Assembly: GCA_002341315.1 (NCBI GenBank)
Contig: DDNV01000065.1
Span: 1-11,639, forward strand
DNA: 11,639 nt
From: Cellvibrionales bacterium UBA2511
GTDB taxonomy: Bacteria; Pseudomonadota; Gammaproteobacteria; Pseudomonadales; Porticoccaceae
Reading direction: 5' to 3'
Shown: positions 1 to 6,383 of the stretch, piece after piece
Layout of the letters: each line of letters starts with the position of its first letter
Numbering within the stretch: the first letter of the stretch is position 1
Translations under genes and position numbers: made by a program
The notes under the pieces: model-generated
Told to the model about the DNA's origin: nothing
The model's database searches: none
Seen by the model: the letters and a program-made list of their open reading frames with translations, nothing else

Positions 1-184
1 TGTAACAAGGCCCTCCGATGCCGGCGTTAGCCGGCCCGCCAGGCCCTGCATAAGCGGGGCCACCTTTTCCCGCATAGCAGGGTCCGCCCGGTTTTTTGGA
101 ACCTTCGCAGTCGCAAATATCGTTGGCCAGCGCACTGTAAGGTGTAAATACTACAACGAGGAACAGAATGGCCCATTTCATCAT
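1..184 (-). CDS. Small secreted Gly/Pro/Cys-rich repeat protein (3' end outside window)
   Basis: The reading frame opens at two consecutive ATGs (184 and 181) and stays open to the left edge, giving 61 residues without a stop. It begins MMKWAILFLVVVFTPYSALA, a signal peptide with probable cleavage before ND, so the product should be exported. The mature part begins NDICDCEG and then becomes a degenerate seven-residue repeat of the type GGPxYAG (GGPCYAG, GGPAYAG, GGPANAG, GGPCY), with several cysteines. An AGGGAAG Shine-Dalgarno-like stretch lies just upstream; an in-frame ATG at 205 has no such site. Small gammaproteobacterial proteins of this look exist as hypotheticals; I know of no function. 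It lies 57 bases downstream of norR on the same strand and could be cotranscribed. The overlapping longer frame (27-242) has no signal peptide or composition sense and is a shadow. Confidence 0.72.
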   Translation of the reverse strand, partial: MMKWAILFLVVVFTPYSALANDICDCEGSKKPGGPCYAGKGGPAYAGPGGPANAGIGGPCY

Positions 185-241
185 GATGCTTCCCTGGTAG
201 GTCATTGGCGATGTTGTCTTCGGCTGAGCCAGAGCTTATCA

Positions 242-1813
242 CTAAAGCCGCTGGCCGTTTACTCCCAACCGTTTAATCAGGCGGCTGAAATTACCACGAT
301 CCAGCCCCAACTCCTGCGCAGCCCGGGACTGATTACCATCACAGCGGTGCAATGTATCACTGACCAAACGCCGCTGGAAATTCGCAGTGGCATCCCGCAA
401 GCTCTGCGAACTGACGGCATCGGAGGGTGTCAGTGCGAGATCGTCTGCGGGACTTGAGCAGGTTTCCGGTGCCGACAGATCCAGCACCTCCAAGCCGATA
501 CTGAGCAATTTACGCGAACCGACCTCCTGTGGAAAACGTGCCCGCGCCCGCAGCACAGCCCGGCTGATCAGATGCTCCAGTTCCCGGACATTGCCCGGCC
601 AGTCATAATGCAGCAGGGCTTCCCGCGCGCTGCTGTCCAGCCTTATACCCCGCAGGCCAAGACGACGCCGGTTCAGCTCGAGAAAGTGCCCGGCCAACAC
701 CAGCACATCGCGATGACGTTCGCGCAATGCCGGGACCTGGATGGGGTAAACACCCAAGCGGTGGTACAGATCCGCGCGAAAATGACCGGTCGCCACCTCA
801 CGACTCAGATCGCGATTGGTGGCAGCAATAATTCTTACATCCACCCGGTGCACGGCATCGCTACCCGGACGCTGTATTTCGCCACTTTGCAGAGCGCGCA
901 AAAGCTTTGGCTGAACAGCCAGTGGCAACTCACCCACCTCATCAAGAAACAATGTACCGCCATGGGCCAACTCAAACTTACCGGCACGGGCCTGCGACGC
1001 ACCGGAAAAAGCTCCCTGAGTGTGGCCAAACAGCTCACTCTCCACCAGGTTTTCCGGGAGTGCAGCGCAATTCACATATACCAGCGGGAAATCAGCACGT
1101 GCCGAACTGAGGTGAAGACGACGGGCCACCAACTCTTTACCCACACCGGTTTCTCCGGTGATCAGCACCGCCAGATCAGATCGCGCGACCACATCGATAT
1201 CCTGGTAAAGCAGTTTCATTGCTTTGCTGTCACCAATCAGCTGTGATTGCCCCTGATCGGCCACCACAGCCTGTGCCACAAGATGCTCCCGCTCGGCGCG
1301 AGCCTGCAGGCCACCAATCAGATTGATAATCCTGATGGTCGCCTCAGTCAGACGAATGAACGTGCGCAATGCCAGCGTATCAATATCGTCGAATACGCCG
1401 GGCTGCAAAGCATCCAGGGTCAAAACCCCCCAGGGAACGTCATCAATGTAGAGAGATACACCGAGACAGTCATGCACATGCAGGCTGTCACTGGTGCCAT
1501 CAATCAGCCCGTCATAGGGGTCGGATAACTCCGAATCTGCCAGAAACCGCACCGGCTCGCGACTCAATAAGATCTTCGCCAGCCTGGGCTGCTCATCCAC
1601 CACGAAGATACGCCCCAGGGCATCGTCGCTTAGTCCCTTCACTGCCATGGGTTGCAGACTGGAGCCCTGCAGTTTCAGCAGAGCGGCAGCGTCGCAGGGA
1701 AAAACCTGTTTCAGTGCCGTCAGCAAGCGGGCATAGCGCTGTTCCGGCGACATTTCGCGGCACAGATCCGCAAGGATCTCGAGCATGACTTCAGGCACAT
1801 TGTGTGCTGTCAT
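242..1813 (-). CDS. norR: NorR-type nitric oxide-responsive sigma54 transcription activator
   Basis: This 523-residue protein has the NorR layout: an N-terminal GAF sensor (about 1-165), an AAA+ sigma54-activation domain (about 190-425) and a C-terminal Fis-type helix-turn-helix (about 475-520). In the GAF domain, DPYDG (D98, D101), C116 and D134 appear to match residues of E. coli NorR implicated in the non-haem iron site that binds NO (D96, D99, C113, D131). The AAA+ part shows Walker A GETGVGKE (220-227), Walker B FLDE (289-292), AATNRD (330-335), FRADLYHR (345-352) and the sensor II region WPGNVREL (405-412). The sigma54-contact loop is GAFSGA (267-272) rather than the usual GAFTGA. NorR proteins hold the activator inactive until NO binds, then drive sigma54 promoters of NO-detoxifying genes. 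The divergent neighbour is hmp, with NorR-like sites between them. The Shine-Dalgarno sequence before ATG 1813 is weak. Confidence 0.93.
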   Translation of the reverse strand: MTAHNVPEVMLEILADLCREMSPEQRYARLLTALKQVFPCDAAALLKLQGSSLQPMAVKGLSDDALGRIFVVDEQPRLAKILLSREPVRFLADSELSDPYDGLIDGTSDSLHVHDCLGVSLYIDDVPWGVLTLDALQPGVFDDIDTLALRTFIRLTEATIRIINLIGGLQARAEREHLVAQAVVADQGQSQLIGDSKAMKLLYQDIDVVARSDLAVLITGETGVGKELVARRLHLSSARADFPLVYVNCAALPENLVESELFGHTQGAFSGASQARAGKFELAHGGTLFLDEVGELPLAVQPKLLRALQSGEIQRPGSDAVHRVDVRIIAATNRDLSREVATGHFRADLYHRLGVYPIQVPALRERHRDVLVLAGHFLELNRRRLGLRGIRLDSSAREALLHYDWPGNVRELEHLISRAVLRARARFPQEVGSRKLLSIGLEVLDLSAPETCSSPADDLALTPSDAVSSQSLRDATANFQRRLVSDTLHRCDGNQSRAAQELGLDRGNFSRLIKRLGVNGQRL

Positions 1814-1827
1814 AAATACACCAATAT

Positions 1828-1840
1828 TGTCTTTTTGACA
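1828..1840. promoter_or_regulatory. NorR enhancer-type site 1
   Basis: The sequence TGTC-ttttt-GACA is a perfect short palindrome and fits the published GT-N7-AC NorR pattern (GT 1829-1830, AC 1838-1839). It is nearer to norR than site 2, whose GT begins 26 bases downstream. The role is inferred from the pattern and from the norR neighbour. Confidence 0.65.
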
Positions 1841-1850
1841 TCTTTATAAG

Positions 1851-1869
1851 TGATGTCACTTTAACATCA
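1851..1869. promoter_or_regulatory. NorR enhancer-type site 2
   Basis: TGATGT-cacttta-ACATCA is a perfect six-base inverted repeat around seven bases and contains GT-N7-AC (GT 1855-1856, AC 1864-1865). It lies about 65-80 bases upstream of the predicted hmp transcription start, a normal enhancer distance for a sigma54 activator. E. coli norVW has three such sites; I see only two clear ones here. Confidence 0.68.
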
Positions 1870-1906
1870 TAAAAATTATTTTCATAACATTCATCGAGTT
1901 ACATAT

Positions 1907-1922
1907 TGGCATAATAAATGCT
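1907..1922 (+). promoter_or_regulatory. Sigma54 (-24/-12) promoter of hmp
   Basis: TGGCATAATAAATGCT has GG at 1908-1909 and GC at 1920-1921, separated by exactly ten bases as sigma54 promoters require. The -24 part TGGCA matches consensus and the -12 part is TGC in place of TTGC. Transcription would start near 1932-1933, leaving a leader of about 56 bases before the hmp ATG. Its position downstream of two NorR-like palindromes supports the call. Confidence 0.72.
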
Positions 1923-1988
1923 TTACCTATTGTACTTGAGCAGTTTTCTATATTTGAACAGCGCTCATACCAGAGAACGGAGTACGCT

Positions 1989-3161
1989 ATGCTTTCACAA
2001 CAGTCCAGAGACATTATTGATACCACCCTGCCCACCGTGGGCGCGCACGTTAATCAGATCACCGAGGTTTTTTACCCGTTGATGTTCGAGCGCTACCCGG
2101 CGGTCAAGGACTATTTCAACCGGGCACACCAGGCAACGGGCACACAGCCACGGGCACTGGCCAACGCCGTGGTTGCCTATGCCAGTAATCTGGATCGCCT
2201 GGAAGTTCTCGGCGATACCGTCGGACTCATAGTGCAAAAACACGTCTCGCTGAATATTCTGCCGGAACATTACCCCATTGTCGGCGAATGCCTACTGGCC
2301 GCCATCAAGGAGACACTGGGCGATGCGGCCACCGAAGAGGTGCTCTCAGCCTGGGGTGAAGCCTATGGCCAATTGGCAGAAATTCTGATTAACGCCGAAG
2401 AGCAGGTTTATCGGGCCAACCAGGAGAAACCCGGTGGCTGGCGTGGTGAACGCGGTTTCGTGCTAACGAAGAAAATTCGTGAAAGCGACGTGATCACATC
2501 ATTTTACTTTACCCCGGTCGACGGCAAGCCCATTGCCGACTTCCAGCCCGGCCAGTACATCACGCTGATACTCGACATTGACGGACAGACTGTCCGTCGC
2601 AACTACTCGCTATCGAACAGCCCCGGCAAGCCGTATTACCGGATCAGTGTAAAGCGCGAACCGGGCGGGCTGGTCTCCAACTACCTGCACGATCAGCTCA
2701 GCGTCAACGATCAGATTAAACTGACTGCGCCCTGTGGCGACTTTGTCCTCAACGACGCCCAGCGTCCGCTGGTATTACTGAGTGGCGGCGTCGGCATTAC
2801 ACCCACCGTCAGCATGCTGCAGCCCGCACTGGACAGTGGTCGGCAGGTGCATTTTCTGCATGGCGCCCTGAATAGCGAGTGCCACGCATTTCGGGATCTT
2901 ATCGAGGATATGGGCCAGACCTACGAAAACCTCCACAGCTACTACTGTTACAGCGACCCCCTGCCCCAGGACAAAGACCAGCACAGTGGTTTTTTTGATC
3001 GCGATCGCCTGGCTGGACTATTGCCCACTGATCGCGAAATCGATGTGTACTTCCTCGGACCAAAACCCTTTATGCAGGCCTGTTATCGTGCGCTCAATGA
3101 GCTGAAAATTCCTCTCGACCGAATTCGCTATGAATTTTTTGGGCCATTGGAAGAGCTGTAG
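1989..3161 (+). CDS. hmp: Flavohaemoglobin, nitric oxide dioxygenase
   Basis: This full-length Hmp (390 residues; E. coli Hmp is 396) oxidises NO to nitrate with O2 and NAD(P)H in the cytoplasm. The globin domain (about 1-138) has the B10 tyrosine Y29, distal Q53 and L57, and proximal haem ligand H85 in QKHVSL. The FAD-binding domain (about 150-255) carries the flavin motif RNYS (204-207), where E. coli has RQYS. The NAD(P)H domain (about 258-390) shows GGVGITP (266-272), GPKPFM (357-362) and the C-terminal YEFFGP, which fits the usual flavohaemoglobin ending. An ACGGAG ribosome-binding site lies seven bases before ATG. The upstream sigma54 promoter and NorR-type sites indicate induction by NO. 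It is convergent with tonB, and no strong terminator is visible in the 123 bases between them. Confidence 0.96.
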   Translation: MLSQQSRDIIDTTLPTVGAHVNQITEVFYPLMFERYPAVKDYFNRAHQATGTQPRALANAVVAYASNLDRLEVLGDTVGLIVQKHVSLNILPEHYPIVGECLLAAIKETLGDAATEEVLSAWGEAYGQLAEILINAEEQVYRANQEKPGGWRGERGFVLTKKIRESDVITSFYFTPVDGKPIADFQPGQYITLILDIDGQTVRRNYSLSNSPGKPYYRISVKREPGGLVSNYLHDQLSVNDQIKLTAPCGDFVLNDAQRPLVLLSGGVGITPTVSMLQPALDSGRQVHFLHGALNSECHAFRDLIEDMGQTYENLHSYYCYSDPLPQDKDQHSGFFDRDRLAGLLPTDREIDVYFLGPKPFMQACYRALNELKIPLDRIRYEFFGPLEEL

Positions 3162-3284
3162 ATAATTCACAATTCAGGCGATATTGAAAAGTGGTCTCTG
3201 CCACGGATGACAGACTGACCGCTCGCTTTGGCTAACCACAGCAGATAACGGTGACCATCCGCTTTCGAGCACAAGCTCAGGACA

Positions 3285-4178
3285 CTACCTGTTCAAAAAA
3301 AATTCGACCGGGATCACAAACTCCAGCGCTTCACCCTGCATTTCCGCTGGCGGTTTGGGCAGGGGCTGGGCACGATCGATCAATGCCAGTGTTTCCTCAT
3401 CCAGTAACGAATACCCTGCGCTTTGTTCAATACTTTTTGCCAGCACCTTGCCCTCGCGATCCATGGTAAAGCGTAGATAAGCGACACCTTCCTGTCTGTA
3501 ACGACGGGCGCGAGCCGGGTAGCGCTTGGCCTCATTGAGTTTAAGCATCAGACTGTTCTGCCAGGTGGGAATGGCATTCGAATTAACAGCTGGCACGGAC
3601 ACGCCCTGGTTTGGCGCAGCGGCTTCCAGATCTTCACGCGGTGCGTCAGGTAGGGCAGTGGCTGTGCTGGACGGCTTCTCTTCGGGTGGTGCCACTTCCA
3701 TTTCATCTGGCGGTGGCGGCTCTTCTGGCATTTGTTGTGTTTCAGGTTTTGGCTCTGGCTCAGGCTTTACCGGCACCTCCGGTTTGACCGCAGGCGGAGC
3801 AGGCGGAATCTCCGGTTCTGGCAGTGGCTCAGGTTGCGGTTCAGGCTCCGGCGGCACAGCTTCAGACAGCTCCGGCCCGGGTGCCTGATCTGTCGGTGTC
3901 GGAGGTGCGACGGGCGCAGGAGCCAGCTCCACCACCATGGCAGCGGGCGGCGGAGTATTGGGGCCGGACGATTCTTCCGGTATCAGCCACCAGACCAAGG
4001 GGGCAGCATAAATGATCAGAACAATCAGCAGAGACGTTAACCAGCGAAGTGCATCCTTCTCTGGCTGGGCCGGTTGACTGCCAAGTTCGGGAGCGAGGAC
4101 CGCGACATCCGGCGGACTCAGTCCTCCCGCCTCCTCGACCAGTACCAGCCGGGGTTTGCGCGCGAGATTGTCTTTCAT
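3285..4178 (-). CDS. tonB: TonB energy-transducing protein
   Basis: TonB spans the periplasm and passes energy from ExbB-ExbD to outer-membrane receptors. This 297-residue protein has an extended cytoplasmic N-terminus (about 1-43), one membrane helix (about 44-66), a long Pro/Glu/Lys-rich spacer with PEPEPQPEP-like runs (about 74-170) and a C-terminal TonB domain (about 205-297) with RYPARARR followed by EGVAYLRFTMDREGKV. The start ATG overlaps the exbD stop as ATGA, so translation is probably coupled. The membrane helix (WLTSLLIVLIIYAAPLVWWL) has no histidine, although the SxxxH motif with H20 is important in E. coli TonB; Y57 sits roughly where it might be expected. Identity as TonB is firm; exclusive service to the nearby receptor is inference. 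Confidence 0.93.
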   Translation of the reverse strand: MKDNLARKPRLVLVEEAGGLSPPDVAVLAPELGSQPAQPEKDALRWLTSLLIVLIIYAAPLVWWLIPEESSGPNTPPPAAMVVELAPAPVAPPTPTDQAPGPELSEAVPPEPEPQPEPLPEPEIPPAPPAVKPEVPVKPEPEPKPETQQMPEEPPPPDEMEVAPPEEKPSSTATALPDAPREDLEAAAPNQGVSVPAVNSNAIPTWQNSLMLKLNEAKRYPARARRYRQEGVAYLRFTMDREGKVLAKSIEQSAGYSLLDEETLALIDRAQPLPKPPAEMQGEALEFVIPVEFFLNR

Positions 4179-4603
4179 TGCCCAGCTCTCGTTACGCCTT
4201 CCAATCCGACCAGAGCCACTTTCAGGTAGCCGGCTTCCCTGAGCCGGTTCATGGCCTGCATCAGCGTCTCATACTCCACGGACTTGTCGGCGCGAAGGAA
4301 GATACGTTGCCCTGTGTCACCATTCGACGCGACCTTCAGTGCAGCAGACAGTTTCTCCAACGTCACATCATCGTTGCCCAGCGCCAGGCTGTTATCCGCC
4401 TTGATAGTCAGGTAAAGGGGGCTATCAGGCTTAGGTTGAGCCTCGGCGGTAGAAGCGGGCAGATCCACGTTCACATCCACGGTGGCAAGAGGCGCTGCCA
4501 CCATGAAGATGATCAACAACACCAGCATCACATCAATGAAAGGCGTCACATTAATTTCGTGATTTTCCACAAGTTCGTCATCGTGCTGAATTTTGGCGCC
4601 CAT
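4175..4603 (-). CDS. exbD: ExbD proton-channel subunit of the TonB complex
   Basis: ExbD forms the proton-conducting motor with ExbB that energises TonB. The protein is 142 residues, about the size of E. coli ExbD (141). Its single membrane segment follows the hallmark INVTPFIDVMLVLLIIFMVA, with the essential aspartate at D24 (D25 in E. coli). The periplasmic domain keeps ATVDV, LPAS, IKADNS and the pattern FLRADKSVEYETLMQ, all close to enterobacterial ExbD. It starts 3 bases after the exbB stop, with a GGGAGAGG ribosome-binding site inside the end of exbB, and its own stop overlaps the tonB start. All visible key residues are intact. Confidence 0.96.
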   Translation of the reverse strand: MGAKIQHDDELVENHEINVTPFIDVMLVLLIIFMVAAPLATVDVNVDLPASTAEAQPKPDSPLYLTIKADNSLALGNDDVTLEKLSAALKVASNGDTGQRIFLRADKSVEYETLMQAMNRLREAGYLKVALVGLEGVTRAGQ

Positions 4604-4606
4604 GGA

Positions 4607-5563
4607 TCAGCCCTCTCCCACGGCCTTCCGACCGGCTACTGAATGACGGCTGAGATCACGGGACACCAGCCGCAGAATCGCGGCAGAGCTATCCCCAACC
4701 ATTGCCTTGTAGGCGGCAATTTGACGGGCAAAGTGGTTGTAAATCACTACAGCGGGAATAGCGGCAATCAACCCCAGTGCCGTGGCCAGCAGTGCCTCGG
4801 CAATACCGGGTGCGACGACAGCCAAATTGGTGGTCTGAGCCTTGGAGATACCAATGAAACTGTTCATGATCCCCCAAACAGTGCCGAACAGCCCTACAAA
4901 AGGAGCTGTGGCACCGATCGTGGCAAGAATGCTGGTGCCCCGGGTAACCTTCCGACCACTGGCAGCTTCCAGACGTTCCAGGTTGGACGCGATGCGCTCC
5001 TTCACCCCTTCCGCATCCGCCAGGTGGCCAGCGGACAGATGAAGTTCTTTGGCAGCAGCATTGGTGAGCTCGGTACTACCTTTACCCTCAACAAGTTTTT
5101 CGTGAGCAGACTTCAGGTTCTCCGCCTCAGACACGACCAATAAGGTTTGGCGCTGCCGTTTCACCAGCACACGCAGCTCACGCGTCTTGGCCACCAGCAC
5201 CGTCCAGGTAACGAGAGAGGCCAGTGCCAAACCAATCATCACAGCTTTAACTACCCAGTCCGCCTGCATAAACATACCCCAGGCGCTCAGATCACTGGGT
5301 AATTCGATCGAACCTGATTTTTTCTGTATCGCAATGTCCGGATTATTGGCAGTGTCAGTGCCTACTGGTATGACAGACAACCCTTCTGACACGTCGCCGT
5401 ACCTATCCACATTAACGGAAAAAACACCGTCCGCTTCATTGACAACAAGCTTGGCTTCGCCAGGTTGAGGTTCCACCAGTTTCGCGGACTGCCCGGTGGC
5501 GGCCAGGGAAAACAACAGGCAGACCAAGGCAAGACCCTGCCGCATCCAACCAAGAGGAATCAT
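4607..5563 (-). CDS. exbB: ExbB motor protein with N-terminal periplasmic extension
   Basis: ExbB is the pentameric inner-membrane part of the TonB motor. This 318-residue form is longer than E. coli ExbB (244) because of an N-terminal extension: a signal-like segment (about 1-26), then about 75 probably periplasmic residues, as in Pseudomonas-type long ExbB. The MotA/TolQ/ExbB core has membrane helices at about 104-124, 210-232 and 252-278. GATAPFVGLFGTVWGIMNSF (217-236) and PGIAEALLATALGL (252-265) hold the pore-lining threonines and the conserved glutamate E256. The chosen ATG (5563) overlaps the preceding stop as ATGA and has an AAAGGGAA ribosome-binding site; M7 is a less likely start. 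It forms a tight unit with exbD and tonB. Confidence 0.94.
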   Translation of the reverse strand: MIPLGWMRQGLALVCLLFSLAATGQSAKLVEPQPGEAKLVVNEADGVFSVNVDRYGDVSEGLSVIPVGTDTANNPDIAIQKKSGSIELPSDLSAWGMFMQADWVVKAVMIGLALASLVTWTVLVAKTRELRVLVKRQRQTLLVVSEAENLKSAHEKLVEGKGSTELTNAAAKELHLSAGHLADAEGVKERIASNLERLEAASGRKVTRGTSILATIGATAPFVGLFGTVWGIMNSFIGISKAQTTNLAVVAPGIAEALLATALGLIAAIPAVVIYNHFARQIAAYKAMVGDSSAAILRLVSRDLSRHSVAGRKAVGEG

Positions 5564-5985
5564 GGACCGTTCCCTTTGATGTCCTGTGAGGAGGCGGAGG
5601 GGGTGCGAATAATTTTATCTGCCAAGTTCAGATAAGCACTGCCCTGGACCCTCACGACACCTGTTTCAGCCCGCTCTGAGGCGACATGTACTTTCTCCAG
5701 TGTCTCCGCCAGCCCATTGAGGTCCGAACGGATTTTATTCAGGGCATTTTCCAGGGTGTAAGTCAGCTCGTGTATCTGGGCCATGTCTATGGACGTTACC
5801 TCCTCCTTCTTCAGGATAGCCGCGAGTTCCCTGTTATATTCCGCAAAGTTAGTGAGCGCAGCCTCCAGTGTATCGGCGGGTTTCCCATGGAAGTGATCTG
5901 GTCTTTCCGAAGCCAGTGCCGACCCAAAAGGACCGAGGATAAATAGCATTCCCACAATAAATACGGGCAAATTTTTAACGATCAT
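5560..5985 (-). CDS. Small secreted helical protein, DUF6746-like (tentative)
   Basis: The 141-residue product begins with a signal peptide (about 1-26, likely cleaved after SALA), so it is probably periplasmic. The mature part opens SERPDHFHGKPADTLE and then reads as amphipathic helices: about 37-60, 66-92 (including IHELTYTLENAL) and 92-125 (including LAETLEKVHVASE). It resembles small periplasmic proteins that I recall as DUF6746, but I am not certain of that number. No enzyme motif is visible. Histidines H31, H33, H72 and H100 could bind metal or haem, but this is only a suggestion. It has a strong AGGAG site seven bases before its ATG, and its stop overlaps the exbB start as ATGA, so its synthesis is tied to ExbB. 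This points to an accessory role in TonB-dependent uptake. Confidence 0.75.
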   Translation of the reverse strand: MIVKNLPVFIVGMLFILGPFGSALASERPDHFHGKPADTLEAALTNFAEYNRELAAILKKEEVTSIDMAQIHELTYTLENALNKIRSDLNGLAETLEKVHVASERAETGVVRVQGSAYLNLADKIIRTPSASSQDIKGNGP

Positions 5986-6035
5986 GGTGATTCTCCTGTT
6001 GAATAAAAAGGAATAAAAAATTCAATGAAAAAGCG
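5986..6035 (-). promoter_or_regulatory. AT-rich gap inside the uptake gene train
   Basis: This 50-base gap is the only sizeable break between the DUF3649-PepSY-DUF3325 genes and the exbB-exbD-tonB part. It is almost pure A/T at its centre, with a tandem GAATAAAAAG / GAATAAAAAA repeat (6001-6020) and an inverted TTGAAT (5999-6004) / ATTCAA (6020-6025). It ends in the AGGAG site of the downstream gene. It could be an extra promoter or an AU-rich leader that aids translation; no hexamer pair with good spacing is evident. Confidence 0.35.
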
Positions 6036-6383
6036 TTAAAACAGCACATAAAAACCTGTCAATATTGGGCCCGCGGCAACGCAGGCCAATGACGCAAGAA
6101 CAAGCCAGCGAGGTCGATAGGTAATCAGGGCGATGACCAGCAAGGTTGCCGCTGACAGCATGCCAAAAAATGAAACCAGGCCAGGGCCCCAGCCCCGGAC
6201 ACCAACCATCATGGCTATTGAAAACGCCAATAATGACCACCCCAGCCACTTCAGACCCGGCCACTCTGTCCAGTGATTCAGGTTACCGATCTGCCGGGCA
6301 TGAGACTTCATCGATAGACACAGGGATCCCATGCCGCCAAAGCCCCACACCCATTCTGTCAAGCCTGATAACATCGACTCCAT
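6036..6383 (-). CDS. DUF3325-type inner-membrane protein
   Basis: The 115-residue product is almost entirely membrane helices (about 8-26, 44-62, 66-88 and 93-113), with the short motif TYRPRW (88-93) before the last helix. It fits the DUF3325 family, whose members sit beside PepSY membrane proteins and TonB-dependent siderophore receptors; their biochemical role is not established. I place the start at ATG 6383, whose A is shared with the TAA stop of the PepSY gene (TAATG), which suggests translational coupling. The longer open frame up to 6488 lies inside the PepSY coding sequence and adds a Cys/Arg-rich stretch unlike the family. It is probably a partner of the PepSY reductase. Confidence 0.82.
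   Translation of the reverse strand: MESMLSGLTEWVWGFGGMGSLCLSMKSHARQIGNLNHWTEWPGLKWLGWSLLAFSIAMMVGVRGWGPGLVSFFGMLSAATLLVIALITYRPRWLVLASLACVAAGPILTGFYVLF

Larger units (their letters stand above)
1814..1988. promoter_or_regulatory. Divergent norR-hmp control region
   Basis: This 175-base AT-rich region separates the two divergent genes. It holds two NorR-type palindromes near norR, then a sigma54 promoter facing hmp, about 42 bases from the downstream palindrome. Four related half-sites alternate in direction: TGTC (1828), GACATC (1837), GATGTC (1852) and ACATC (1864). The norR promoter is not clear. A TATAAA on the minus strand (complement of 1843-1848) could be a -10 element, but the matching -35 is poor; if real, it lies between the NorR sites and would allow NorR autorepression, as known in E. 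coli. No convincing IHF or Fur site was found. Confidence 0.75.

Noticed and set aside
27..242. 71-residue minus-strand frame at the left edge
   Set aside because: It overlaps the signal-peptide gene (1-184) in another frame, has no ribosome-binding site and its composition is Arg/Cys-rich noise.
572..1246. 224-residue plus-strand frame opposite norR
   Set aside because: It is antisense to a fully conserved AAA+ gene and has no recognisable domain; it is a by-product of GC-rich codon use.
3162..3284. Bidirectional terminator between hmp and tonB
   Set aside because: Only a four-base stem (GTGG/CCAC near 3191-3204) without a T-run was seen; nothing else is supported in this gap.
3526..3888. 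Gly/Ser-rich plus-strand frame inside tonB, resembling a repeat protein
   Set aside because: It is the antisense image of the TonB Pro/Glu-rich spacer, which naturally reads as Gly/Ser repeats.
4049..4642. 197-residue plus-strand frame opposite tonB, exbD and the end of exbB
   Set aside because: The minus-strand genes are unmistakable and the antisense product shows no domain or signal peptide.
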